Assembly (NCBI RefSeq): GCF_019430885.1
Contig: NZ_JAHYBZ010000003.1
Location: forward strand, 62,001 to 126,000
Origin: Roseomonas alba
GTDB lineage: Bacteria; Pseudomonadota; Alphaproteobacteria; Acetobacterales; Acetobacteraceae
Length of the DNA: 64,000 nt
Direction of reading: 5' to 3'
Position numbers and translations under genes: made by a program. The notes under the pieces are model-generated. The model saw nothing but the letters and a program-made list of their open reading frames with translations, did no database searches and was not told the origin of the DNA. Of this stretch, positions 11,290-19,264 are shown piece after piece (the first letter of the stretch is position 1; every line of letters begins with the position of its first letter).

Positions 11290-11302
11290 GCAATATCATT
11301 GC
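11290..11302. promoter_or_regulatory. Palindrome between lrp and trxB, candidate Lrp site
   Basis: GCAAT (11290-11294), ATC, ATTGC (11298-11302) is a perfect 13-bp inverted repeat in otherwise GC-rich DNA, 44 bp upstream of lrp and 81 bp upstream of trxB. Its length and AT-rich centre resemble Lrp/AsnC operators. Binding by the adjacent regulator is inference. Confidence 0.45.
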
Positions 11303-11382
11303 AGGACCCCAATCCATCAAGGCGTCGGGTTGTGGGGGCGCCGGGAGTGCCCGATATCGTCACACTGGCAACAAGCAATGGA

Positions 11383-12366
11383 ATGCGTGCCTTGGCCGAG
11401 ATTCACCGCACCCGTCTCCTGATCATCGGCGCTGGCCCGGCCGGTTATACGGCCGCGATCTATGCCGCGCGCGCAGGGCTGGCGCCGCTCGTGGTGGCCG
11501 GGCTGCAGCCGGGCGGGCAGCTCACCATCACCACGGATGTGGAGAACTACCCGGGCTTCGCCGAGGCCATCCAGGGCCCCTGGCTGATGGCGCAGATGCA
11601 GAAGCAGGCCGAGCATGTCGGCGCGACGGTCGTTTACGACATCGTGACCGCTGTCGACCTGTCGCGCCGGCCGTTCCGCGCGACCGGGGATTCGGGCGCG
11701 ACCTATGAGGCCGAGGCGATCGTCATCGCGACCGGCGCGCAGGCACGCTGGCTCGGCATCCCGGGGGAGAAGGAGCTGGGTGGCTTCGGCGTGTCGGCCT
11801 GCGCGACCTGCGACGGGTTCTTCTATCGCGGCAAGGATGTCGCGGTGATCGGCGGCGGCAATTCGGCGACGGAGGAGGCGCTGTACCTGTCGAACCTCGC
11901 CCGCCATGTCACGCTGATCCATCGCCGCGACAGCCTGCGGTCGGAGAAGATCCTGCAGCAGCGGCTGTTCGCGAAGCCGAACATCTCGGTGCTGTGGGAC
12001 ACGGTGCCGGAGGCGGTGCTGGCGGATCCGTCCGGCCGCGTGCCGGTCGCGCGCGGCCTGGCGCTGCGCAATGCCAAGACGGGCGCAACGTCCGAGGTGC
12101 CGTTCGACGGCGTCTTCGTCGCCATCGGCCACGCGCCGGCGACGGCGCTGTTCGTCGGCCAGGTGGATACCGACGCCGAGGGCTATATCGTCACCACGCC
12201 CGGCACGACGCGCACATCCGTGCCTGGGGTCTTTGCAGCGGGCGACGTGCAGGACAAGGTCTATCGTCAGGCGGTCACCGCCGCGGGGACCGGCTGCATG
12301 GCGGCGCTGGAAGCCGAGAAGTTCCTTGCCGCCATGGATGCCGAGACGGAGCAAGCAGCCGCCTGA
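11383..12366 (+). CDS. trxB: Thioredoxin-disulfide reductase
   Basis: A 327-residue FAD/NADPH flavoenzyme that reduces thioredoxin. The FAD Rossmann motif GAGPAGYTAAIYAARAG is at about residues 15-31. The redox pair is Cys140-Ala-Thr-Cys143 followed by D. The NADPH motif GGGNSATEEALYL starts near residue 158, and the second FAD motif PGVFAAGDV is near 286. ATG 11383 is chosen because it gives the family N-terminus; the open frame upstream crosses lrp. Its stop overlaps the lysR start (TGATG). Confidence 0.97.
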   Translation: MRALAEIHRTRLLIIGAGPAGYTAAIYAARAGLAPLVVAGLQPGGQLTITTDVENYPGFAEAIQGPWLMAQMQKQAEHVGATVVYDIVTAVDLSRRPFRATGDSGATYEAEAIVIATGAQARWLGIPGEKELGGFGVSACATCDGFFYRGKDVAVIGGGNSATEEALYLSNLARHVTLIHRRDSLRSEKILQQRLFAKPNISVLWDTVPEAVLADPSGRVPVARGLALRNAKTGATSEVPFDGVFVAIGHAPATALFVGQVDTDAEGYIVTTPGTTRTSVPGVFAAGDVQDKVYRQAVTAAGTGCMAALEAEKFLAAMDAETEQAAA

Positions 12367-13259
12367 TGCCGATCGACTGGGACAAGCTCCGCGTCTTCCA
12401 CGCGGTCGCCGAGGCGGGGTCCTTCACCCATGCCGGCGAGACCCTGAACCTCAGCCAATCCGCTGTCTCCCGCCAGATCCAGGCGCTGGAGGAGGCGCTG
12501 ACGGTCCCGCTGTTCCACCGCCATGCGCGCGGCCTGATCCTGACCGAGCAGGGCGAGGCGCTGAACCGGACAGTGCGGGAAGTCTTCGCGAAACTGGCGA
12601 TGACCGAGGCCCTGCTGACCGAGAGTCGCGAGCGACCGGCCGGGCGGCTGAAGGTCACGACGACGACCGGTTTCGGCAGTGCCTGGCTGGCGCCGCGGCT
12701 GAACAAGCTGCTGGCGCAGCATCCCGAGATCAGCATCACGCTGCTGCTGGACGATGCGGACCTCGACCTGGCGATGCGCGAGGCCGATGTCGCGATCCGC
12801 ATGCATCCACCGCGGCAGCCGGACCTGATCCAGCGGCATATCGCGACCTTCGGCTGGAAGGTCTGCGGGTCGGCAGCCTATCTCAAGACCATGGGGATTC
12901 CCCAGCGGGTCGAGGATCTCGATGCGCATCGGCTGATCATCTACGGCGACTACAGGCCGCCGATCGACAACATCAACTGGCTGGCCGAGGCCGGGCGCCG
13001 TCCCGGCACGCCGCGCCGCACCGCCATCGAGATCAACTCCCTGCCCGGCATCCTGGCCGCGGTGCGCAGCGGGCTCGGGATCGCGGCGATGCCCGATTAT
13101 ATCGGCGACCAGCTCGATGATCTGGTGCAGATCCTGCCGGAGGTGAAGGCGCCCCGCTTCGAGGCCTTCTTCGTCTATCCGGAGGAGATGCGGCATTCGA
13201 AGCGCGTCTCCGTGTTCCGCGATTTTCTCGTCGCGGAACTGGTCAATGCAACGGGCTGA
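12366..13259 (+). CDS. LysR family transcriptional regulator
   Basis: A 297-residue LysR-type regulator. The N-terminal winged HTH (LRVFHAVAEAGSFTHAGETL, then SQSAVSRQIQALEE) occupies about residues 7-65. A type 2 periplasmic-binding-like effector domain runs from about 92 to the end. Its ATG overlaps the trxB stop by one base, so it is co-translated with trxB; trxB-lysR next to lrp recurs in alphaproteobacteria, which suggests a redox-linked but unproven role. A rho-independent terminator lies 207 bp downstream, with a candidate small RNA between. Confidence 0.93.
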   Translation: MPIDWDKLRVFHAVAEAGSFTHAGETLNLSQSAVSRQIQALEEALTVPLFHRHARGLILTEQGEALNRTVREVFAKLAMTEALLTESRERPAGRLKVTTTTGFGSAWLAPRLNKLLAQHPEISITLLLDDADLDLAMREADVAIRMHPPRQPDLIQRHIATFGWKVCGSAAYLKTMGIPQRVEDLDAHRLIIYGDYRPPIDNINWLAEAGRRPGTPRRTAIEINSLPGILAAVRSGLGIAAMPDYIGDQLDDLVQILPEVKAPRFEAFFVYPEEMRHSKRVSVFRDFLVAELVNATG

Positions 13260-13401
13260 ACAGCCTGCCGCTTCGTTGCGCAGCCGGCTGTCACGCGCAT
13301 CACACAAGGGTGAGCGAAAGGCATGCACCTCCTGCATATCGGGGTGGTGCATATCGAGAAACACGCATGTCGATTCCGGGATTAGGTTTTGGACATCCGG
13401 C

Positions 13402-13502
13402 GACTAGGTCGGAAGGGGTCCTACGGGATCCCTCGTCTCCCAGACGTGAAGCCTCCCTGTTGACTAGGCCCGGTCCCCCAAGGGGTTCCGGGCCTTTCTT
13501 TT
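13402..13502 (+). ncRNA. Candidate structured small RNA with anti-Shine-Dalgarno linker
   Basis: Three hairpins follow in series. AGGGGTCC (13414-13421) pairs with GGATCCCT (13426-13433) around a TACG tetraloop closed by C-G, a very stable RNA loop class. CGTCT (13434-13438) pairs with AGACG (13442-13446) around CCC. Then comes an unpaired TGAAGCCTCCCTGTTGACT linker and a strong terminator. The exposed CCTCCC is complementary to ribosome-binding sites. This plan recalls alphaproteobacterial sRNAs with CCUCC-type loops, and a 6S-like RNA is another option. The 5' end is not defined; it could instead be the 3' untranslated region of lysR. Confidence 0.5.
13466..13502 (+). terminator. Strong rho-independent terminator
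   Basis: AGGCCCGG (13466-13473) and CCGGGCCT (13488-13495) form a perfect 8-bp stem, with an inner CCCC/GGGG pairing in the loop, followed by TTCTTTT (13496-13502). It ends either the candidate small RNA or the trxB-lysR transcript. Confidence 0.85.
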
Positions 13503-13632
13503 GACGGCGGATCGGCTTCCGCTTCGGTGTAGCTGCACCGCGGGACCCCGATTCTCACGTGTGTCGAAGCCCCCTCTCTACAACCGAAGCGGCATGGTTT
13601 GCGGCGCAGCGCGCTCAGCGCCCGAACCATAT

Positions 13633-13647
13633 GTTCTTGATTTGTTC
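13633..13647 (+). promoter_or_regulatory. LexA (SOS) box upstream of tag
   Basis: GTTC (13633-13636), seven bases TTGATTT, GTTC (13644-13647) is an exact match to the alphaproteobacterial LexA consensus GTTC-N7-GTTC. A further GAAC at 13624-13627 makes GAAC-N5-GTTC with the first half. It lies 63 bp before the chosen tag start, so tag is probably SOS-regulated. Confidence 0.75.
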
Positions 13648-13710
13648 AGGAATGCCTGCAAAGCTCTGCGCTTTGCTTCATGCAGTCATCACATGCTGGA
13701 TCACGAATTC

Positions 13711-14265
13711 ATGACCTCGGTCCATCGCTGCCGCTGGGCGGAGAATGATCCCCTTGAGCGTGACTACCACGATAGCGAATGGGGCGTGCCCCAGCGCGAC
13801 CCGCGCGCCCTGTGGGAATGCCTGATGCTCGAAGGGTTCCAGGCCGGCCTCGCCTGGATCACCGTCCTGCGCAAGCGCGAGAACTTCCGCGCCGCCTTCG
13901 CCGGCTTCGACCCCGCAATCGTCGCCCGCTTCACCGAGGCCGACATCACGCGCCTGCTCGCCGATGCCGGCATCATCCGATCCCGCGCGAAGATCGAGGC
14001 GACCATCAAGGGCGCGCAGATCTTCTGCGACATGGAATCCCGCGGCGAGAGCTTCACCGATTTCTGCTGGTCCTTCACCGGCGGCACCGTCCTGCGCGGC
14101 GACGGCACGACGCAGAAGGCCTCCGCCGAGCTCGCCGAGCGCATCTCGAAGGAGCTCAAGCGCCGCGGCTTCAAATTCGTCGGCCCGACCATCGTGCAGG
14201 CCTGGCTGCAGGCCGTGGGCATCGTCAACGACCACAGCCTGGGTTGCTTCCGACGCGACGCTTGA
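13711..14265 (+). CDS. tag: DNA-3-methyladenine glycosylase I
   Basis: Excises 3-methyladenine from alkylated DNA to start base-excision repair. It has 184 residues. Family landmarks are Cys7 in RCRW and His20 in YHDSEWG, which with the C-terminal NDHSLGCF His and Cys form the zinc snap; Glu41 in LEGFQAGLAW corresponds to the base-recognition Glu. ATG 13711 gives the typical short N-terminus before RCRW; ATG 13693 (MLDHEF) is an alternative, and neither has a good ribosome-binding site. An exact LexA box precedes it. tag is not SOS-controlled in E. coli, so this control would be lineage-specific. Confidence 0.95.
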   Translation: MTSVHRCRWAENDPLERDYHDSEWGVPQRDPRALWECLMLEGFQAGLAWITVLRKRENFRAAFAGFDPAIVARFTEADITRLLADAGIIRSRAKIEATIKGAQIFCDMESRGESFTDFCWSFTGGTVLRGDGTTQKASAELAERISKELKRRGFKFVGPTIVQAWLQAVGIVNDHSLGCFRRDA

Positions 14266-14327
14266 CGCTCCCGCCCCCGGCATCGTCCGATGGGGGCACG
14301 GCCTTCAGAGCCGACAGGGAGAACTGC

Positions 14328-15299
14328 ATGACGTCCACGTCCCGCCGCGCCGTGCTCGCGGCCGCCGGTGCCACCCTTGCTGCGCCCGCCGTTGCCCAGG
14401 CCCAATGGCCGACCGGCCCCATCCGCTTCATCGGCATCTTCCCGCCCGGTGGCGGTACCGACATCCTCTCGCGCCTCTGGTGCCAGAAGATGAGCGAGAT
14501 CTCCGGCCAGCAGTTCATCGTCGAGAACCGCTCCGGCAACGCCGGCAATGTCGGCACCGAGGCCATCGCCCGGTCCCCCGCCGACGGCAACACCATCGGC
14601 CTCGCCTCGGTGTCCTCGTTGTCCATCGCGCCGACGCTCTTCGCGCGACTGCCCTTCGATGTGCGGCGGGACTTCACCTACATCTCCGGGCTGTGGCAGC
14701 TGCCCAACCTGCTGGTGGTGAACAACGACCTGCCGGCGCAGACCGTCCCCGAGCTGATCGCGCTGCTGAAGGCCAATCCCGGTCGGTACGCCTATGCCTC
14801 CTCGGGCTCGGGCACGACGGTCCACATCTCGGGCGAGATGTTCAAGACGCTCGCGGGGCTCGATATCCTCCACGTGCCCTATCGCGGCGGCGCGCCAGCG
14901 CATATCGACGTCATGGCGGGGCGCGTGCACATGATCTTCGACAACATCCCGCAGGGCCTCGCCGAGGCGCGCGACGGCAAGGTGCGCGCGCTTGCCGTCA
15001 CCAGCGCCCAGCGCAGCCCGCTGGCACCCCAGATCCCGGCCATGGCGGAATTCCTGCCGGGCTTCGAGATCACGTCCTGGGGCGGGGTGCTCGGACCGGC
15101 CGGCATCGCGCCGGCCATCGTGGACCGCATCAACACCCTGTCGAAGCGAGCCCTGGAAAGCCCGGACCTGATCGCCCGCTTTCAGGAATACGGAGCGACA
15201 CCCTGGTACACGACACCGGAAGGCCTGGCCGACTTCCGCGCGGCGAACGAAGCGTCCTTCGCACCGATCATCCGCGCGTCCGGCGCGCGAGTGGATTGA
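14328..15299 (+). CDS. Bug family tripartite tricarboxylate transporter substrate-binding protein
   Basis: A 323-residue periplasmic receptor of the Bug/TctC family, with a signal peptide (SRRAVLAAAGATLAAP...AQA, about residues 5-25; the twin Arg suggests Tat or Sec). Family motifs are FPPGGGTDILSRL, VENRSGNAGNVGTEAIARSPADG and the late PAIVDRINTLSKRAL. Such proteins bind carboxylates or similar ligands. No TctA/TctB membrane genes are near, as is usual for the many orphan Bug receptors in these bacteria. ACAGGGAGA is the ribosome-binding site. It is convergent with the ldh-bug pair. Confidence 0.93.
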   Translation: MTSTSRRAVLAAAGATLAAPAVAQAQWPTGPIRFIGIFPPGGGTDILSRLWCQKMSEISGQQFIVENRSGNAGNVGTEAIARSPADGNTIGLASVSSLSIAPTLFARLPFDVRRDFTYISGLWQLPNLLVVNNDLPAQTVPELIALLKANPGRYAYASSGSGTTVHISGEMFKTLAGLDILHVPYRGGAPAHIDVMAGRVHMIFDNIPQGLAEARDGKVRALAVTSAQRSPLAPQIPAMAEFLPGFEITSWGGVLGPAGIAPAIVDRINTLSKRALESPDLIARFQEYGATPWYTTPEGLADFRAANEASFAPIIRASGARVD

Positions 15300-15394
15300 G
15301 GCGGCGGGTTGGGGCGGAGCGGCGGCCCCGTTCCTGATCCTGGTGTCAGCGCGCCACGGCCGGCCACGCCTCGAAGACACCGCTGCCGGAAACC

Positions 15395-15622
15395 GGAGGG
15401 GCGCCGCCCCTCCGGGCCACGCCGCCAAGGGGCTTGGAGCCCCTGGACCGCAAACGATTGGTGCCGGGCGCGACAGGCTTTCCGGACCCACCAAGCGCGC
15501 TTGGTACGCAGGTGCGGGTTTCGGCGCCCATTCTGACAGCAGCGCCCAGCGCCAAGTTGAGGTTTGCAAAGGCCTTTCGGCCTTTGCTGGGGAGAGCCCG
15601 AGAGGGGCAAAGCCCCTCTCGG
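15395..15622. repeat. Composite (mirror-image) dispersed element, copy C
   Basis: Left half: GGAGGGGC with GCCCCTCC (15395-15413), then CCAAGGGGC with GCCCCTGG (15425-15446). Right half, inverted: CAAAGGCC with GGCCTTTG (15567-15586), then CCGAGAGGGGC with GCCCCTCTCGG (15598-15622). The 120-bp core contains GGGTTTCGGCGC and GCGCCAAGT, which recur on the opposite strand in copy J. It fills the spacer between two convergent genes. Confidence 0.8.
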
Positions 15623-15695
15623 TTCCGCAGACGATCAGTAGGCCCCTCGGCCTTCGGCGAACGACGTTCGAAGGGGCGGAACCTCCTTCGCTCCG

Positions 15696-16778
15696 TCAGC
15701 GGATTTCCGGCACCGCATTGATCCCGAGACCGCTTGCCGCCTTTACCAGGTTCCCCCAGGTCGTCGCGTCCACCGGAATGCCGCCGGCGAGCCGCTTCGC
15801 CTTGGTGATGCGTTCCTTCTCGCCGGCCACCAGCACCGGGTTCTCGGGGTCCGCTGCGGGGGACGACTTCACGTCCGCGATCACCGCCGCGACCTCGGCG
15901 CGGAACTGCGACACATCCCCGAACCGCGCCGGGTCGACCACGAAGGCGAGCCAGGAATTGATGATCCCCTGGGTGCGCGATTCCGGCCGCCAGGCGGTCG
16001 CGCCGCCCAGCAGCGCGCCAGCCAGCAGTTCGCAGACCAACGCCAACCCGTAGCCCTTGTGCGCGCCGAAGGAGAGCAGCGCGCCGCGCGGTCCATCGCG
16101 ATACAGCACGCCGGGATCGGTCGTCGCCTGCCCGGTGGCATCCACCAGCGCGTTCTCGGGCACCATGCGTCCCGCGTTGAACGCCACGCGGCACTTGCCG
16201 AGGGCGATGGCCGAGGTTGCGAAATCCAACACCAGCGGCTGGCCGCCCTCGACCGCAGGCGGGATGGTGATGCAGACCGGGTTGGTGGACAGTCGCCCAT
16301 CCGAACCGCCGAAGGGTGCGACGGCGGGCGGGCCGGACACGCCGTTGACGAAGTGGACGGAGATCATCCCCGCCCGCGCCGCCTGCTCGCCATAGGTGCC
16401 GACGCGGCCGATGTGGTGGACGTTCCGCAGGCCCATCACGGCGTGGCCGTGCTGGCGCGCCGCCTCGATCGCCCAATCCATGGCGAGGCGCCCGACATGC
16501 TGGCCATAGCCCATCTGCCCGTCGAACAGCGCGAGCGACGCCTCCTGCCGGATCGGCATCGGCGCGGCATTGGGTGTCAGCTTGCCTTCGCCGACATGCT
16601 GCACGTAGCGCGGCAGCAGCATGATGCCGTGGCTGTCATGGCCCTGGAGGTTCGCCTCCAGCAGATGGGCGGCGACTTCCGCCGCCTCATCCGGCGTGGC
16701 GCCGGTCGCCGCCACGATGCTCCGCACGAAGTCGCCGAGGGCCTGCGCCTCGACGTGAACGGTGTCTGCTTCCGTCAT
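15696..16778 (-). CDS. Ldh family oxidoreductase (malate/lactate/ureidoglycolate dehydrogenase type)
   Basis: A 360-residue NAD(P)-dependent dehydrogenase of the Ldh_2 (MDH/LDH type 2) family, unrelated to classical LDH. Family motifs seen are HLLEANLQGHDSHGIMLLPRY (about residues 38-58), LRNVHHIGRVGTYGEQAARAG and FGAHKGYGLALVCELLAGAL (about 236-255, the catalytic/cofactor region). Members oxidise 2-hydroxy acids; the substrate is not predictable. Its ATG overlaps the stop of the upstream Bug gene by four bases, so the receptor and dehydrogenase are likely one transcription unit handling a common hydroxy acid. Confidence 0.9.
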   Translation of the reverse strand: MTEADTVHVEAQALGDFVRSIVAATGATPDEAAEVAAHLLEANLQGHDSHGIMLLPRYVQHVGEGKLTPNAAPMPIRQEASLALFDGQMGYGQHVGRLAMDWAIEAARQHGHAVMGLRNVHHIGRVGTYGEQAARAGMISVHFVNGVSGPPAVAPFGGSDGRLSTNPVCITIPPAVEGGQPLVLDFATSAIALGKCRVAFNAGRMVPENALVDATGQATTDPGVLYRDGPRGALLSFGAHKGYGLALVCELLAGALLGGATAWRPESRTQGIINSWLAFVVDPARFGDVSQFRAEVAAVIADVKSSPAADPENPVLVAGEKERITKAKRLAGGIPVDATTWGNLVKAASGLGINAVPEIR

Positions 16779-17749
16779 GGTTCCTTCCAGGGGCGGCGCT
16801 GCCAGAGGCCGCGCAACTGCGTCTCCAGCGCCGCGACGTCGTTGCGGTAGTCGGCACCGATGCGCGGGGCGAGCGGCAGGCCGAGCCGCTCAGCCTCCCG
16901 CACGAAGTCGGTATCGGCAAGGGCCGCGCGGAAGGCGCCTTCCAGCCGCTGGCGTATCTCCTCGGGCAGGCCGGGCGGGGCGACAATGCCGCGCGTCGCG
17001 CCGCTGATCAGGTCGACGCCCTGCTCGCGGAAGGTGGGCACGTCGGGGGTGGCGGCCCAGCGCGTCGCCGCGGCCTGGCCCAGGCTGCGGATGCGCCCGT
17101 CGCGCAGCAGGGCGAGGCCCTCGCTCATGTTGAAGGCGCCGACCTGGAGATGCCCGCCGACCAGGGCGGTGGCGAGCGGCGCCATGCCGTTGAAGGGCAC
17201 ATGGGTCATCGCCGGGACGCCCATCTTTTCCTCGAAGCCGATGACCAGCAGGTGGTCGTCCGAGCCGATGCCGGTGGTGCCGTAGCTGATCTCGCCCGGC
17301 CGCGCCTTGGCCGCCGCGACCAGGTCGGCGAGCGTGCGTAGCGGCGAATTGGCGCCAACGAACAGCCCGCCCGGATCGTCCACCACATTCGCGATATAGG
17401 TGAATTCCATGGGGCGATAGCGGGTCGGGCGCTCCATCGGATAGGTGACGAGCGCCGGCACCGAGGTCGCCGCCAGGGTGAAGCCGTCGGCCGGCGCCGT
17501 GAAGGCGGCTTCCCAGCCGAGTTGCCCGCCGGCGCCGGCACGGTTCGTCACCACGAAGCGGGCGCCCGGCAGGTGGTTCTGCACCACGGGCAGGATCACG
17601 CGGGCCATGGTGTCCACGCCGCCGCCAGGCGGATAGGGCACGATCACCTCGATGGGGCGGTCGGCGGGCCAGGCGGCCAGCGCGATGCGGGGCGTGCCGA
17701 GCGTGGCCGCGGCAGCCGCGGTCAGCACGGTACGGCGGGTGCTGGTCAT
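16775..17749 (-). CDS. Bug family substrate-binding protein
   Basis: A second Bug/TctC-type periplasmic receptor, 324 residues, with signal peptide MTSTRRTVLTAAAAATLGTP...ALA (cleavage near residue 28). It has the family's VPYPPGGGVDTMARV, VTNRAGAGGQLGWEA and SYGTTGIGSDDHL motifs. It shares little beyond family motifs with the receptor at 14328, so a recent duplication is unlikely. It is translationally coupled to the downstream Ldh gene. It is divergent from the first patatin-like lipoprotein with 130 bp between starts. ATG 17749 is selected because the signal peptide begins there. Confidence 0.93.
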   Translation of the reverse strand: MTSTRRTVLTAAAAATLGTPRIALAAWPADRPIEVIVPYPPGGGVDTMARVILPVVQNHLPGARFVVTNRAGAGGQLGWEAAFTAPADGFTLAATSVPALVTYPMERPTRYRPMEFTYIANVVDDPGGLFVGANSPLRTLADLVAAAKARPGEISYGTTGIGSDDHLLVIGFEEKMGVPAMTHVPFNGMAPLATALVGGHLQVGAFNMSEGLALLRDGRIRSLGQAAATRWAATPDVPTFREQGVDLISGATRGIVAPPGLPEEIRQRLEGAFRAALADTDFVREAERLGLPLAPRIGADYRNDVAALETQLRGLWQRRPWKEP

Positions 17750-17879
17750 GACGTTGTTCCTCCGGCTCTTTCTGGTGACGCAAGAGTGGCCCGTCGCGGC
17801 CCCCGCCGCAATTGCAACGGGGGCGCGGGCCTGCCGTGCATCGCCTATCATCCGCGCGCGAATCGCCCTCGGAGCCCCT

Positions 17880-19073
17880 ATGGCAGCACACCGCAGATCC
17901 TTCCTCGCCCTGGGCGGCACCGGCCTGCTTGCCAGCTGCGCGCTGCCGGTGCGTGGCCCTGCGGTGCCGCGGGGCCGGATGACGGAGGCGACGGTCATCG
18001 GCCTGCCGAACGAGCGCTTCAGCCTGTTCAGCCGGGCCGGCCTGCAGGGGCTGGAGGCCGAGTTCCAGGCCGCCGCCGAGCGCATGCGGCAGCGGCTGAA
18101 CCTCGGCCCGACCGCGCCTCTGCCGCCGGTCAACCTTCTCGCAATCTCGGGCGGCGGAGAGAATGGGGCCTTCGGCGCCGGCCTGCTCTGCGGCTGGACC
18201 GAAGCCGGCAATCGGCCGGAGTTCAACCTCGTCACCGGGGTCAGCACCGGCGCGCTGACCGCACCCTTCGCATTTCTCGGCAGCGCCTACGATGCGCAGC
18301 TCCGCTCGGTCTATACGCAGCTGACGCTCGCCGAAGTGGCGCGCTCGCGCGGGTTGCTGCAGGCGGTCTTCGCGGACGGGCTCGCGGACAACACGCCACT
18401 GTTCCACACCATCTCCCGCTACATGACCGCGGAGATGCTGGCCGCCATCGCCGAGGCCTATCGCGGCGGGCGGCTGATGCTGATCGGCACCACGCAGCTC
18501 GATGCGCAGCTTCCGGTCATCTGGAACATGGGGGCGATCGCGGCGAGCGGGCATCCGCGAGCGCTCGACCTCGCGCGGCGCATCCTGCTCGCCTCGGCCG
18601 CCATTCCCGGCGCCTTCTCGCCCGTGATGATCGACGTGACGCTGGATGGCGAGGCGCGGCAGGAGATGCATGTCGATGGCGGCGCCTTCGCGCAGGCCTT
18701 CCTCTACCCGGCCTCGCTGGGCGCGGGGCGGCAGCAGCGCATCCGGCGCGGCACCGCGGCGCGCGACGTCGAGGCCTATGTCATCCGCAATGCGCGCCTC
18801 GACCCCGACTGGGCGGATGTGGAGCGCCGCACGCTCGGCATCGCGGGGCGCGCCATCGCCACCATGATCGCGGCCAGCGGCTACAACGACGTGCTGCGCA
18901 TCTACGCCAACACGCAGCGCGACGGCATCGGCTTCCACCTCGCCTTCATCGGGACGGATTTCGACATGGAACTGCCCGCGCCCTTCGACCAGGGCTACAT
19001 GCGCGCCCTGTTCGACTACGGCTTCCAGCGTGCGCGGCGGGGATATCCCTGGGCGTCGCGCCCGCCGGTGTAG
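17880..19073 (+). CDS. Patatin-like phospholipase lipoprotein
   Basis: A 397-residue lipoprotein with a patatin domain. The lipobox LASC places the lipidated Cys near residue 20. The oxyanion loop GGGENGAFGAG is at about 91-101, the nucleophile Ser122 in GVSTG and the catalytic Asp266 in VDGG: all parts of the Ser-Asp dyad are present. Patatins hydrolyse acyl esters of lipids, and here the enzyme should sit on a membrane surface in the cell envelope. It is followed by a paralogue about half identical in the catalytic core, with a 93-bp palindrome between them. Confidence 0.9.
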   Translation: MAAHRRSFLALGGTGLLASCALPVRGPAVPRGRMTEATVIGLPNERFSLFSRAGLQGLEAEFQAAAERMRQRLNLGPTAPLPPVNLLAISGGGENGAFGAGLLCGWTEAGNRPEFNLVTGVSTGALTAPFAFLGSAYDAQLRSVYTQLTLAEVARSRGLLQAVFADGLADNTPLFHTISRYMTAEMLAAIAEAYRGGRLMLIGTTQLDAQLPVIWNMGAIAASGHPRALDLARRILLASAAIPGAFSPVMIDVTLDGEARQEMHVDGGAFAQAFLYPASLGAGRQQRIRRGTAARDVEAYVIRNARLDPDWADVERRTLGIAGRAIATMIAASGYNDVLRIYANTQRDGIGFHLAFIGTDFDMELPAPFDQGYMRALFDYGFQRARRGYPWASRPPV

Positions 19074-19108
19074 GCGCCTGTCGCAGAAATCGGGTGAGAC
19101 GACTTCTG

Positions 19109-19201
19109 ACGTCCGGCGCCGGCCCGCACCCCCACCCGGCCACCCGACGACAATATCCTCGATGGTTGGCCGGGTTGGGGGTGCGGGCCAGCGCCGGACG
19201 T
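19109..19201. repeat. 93-bp palindrome between the two patatin genes
   Basis: The arms are 19109-19144 and 19164-19201. The outer 10 bases are ACGTCCGGCG and CGCCGGACGT, and the inner ends are GGCCACC and GGTTGGCC. About 35 of 36 positions pair, with two single-base bulges. The loop is 19 bases with an AATATCC centre. No T-tract follows either arm, so a simple terminator is unlikely; a MITE or REP-type unit is possible. Confidence 0.8.
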
Positions 19202-19264
19202 TCACGACAGACTCTGAGCCGTCCCCGCTTTCCCGCCGCGGATGCCCTGCGATACCCTGCCTCC

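Noticed and set aside
13260-13400. Near-direct repeat around TGCATATCG at about 13336 and 13350
   Set aside because: It is short, with only two copies. It may be part of a promoter or hairpin, but nothing supports a specific role.
14328-17749. The two Bug receptors as a recent tandem duplication
   Set aside because: They share only family motifs, are on opposite strands and differ throughout, so they are independent members of a large family.
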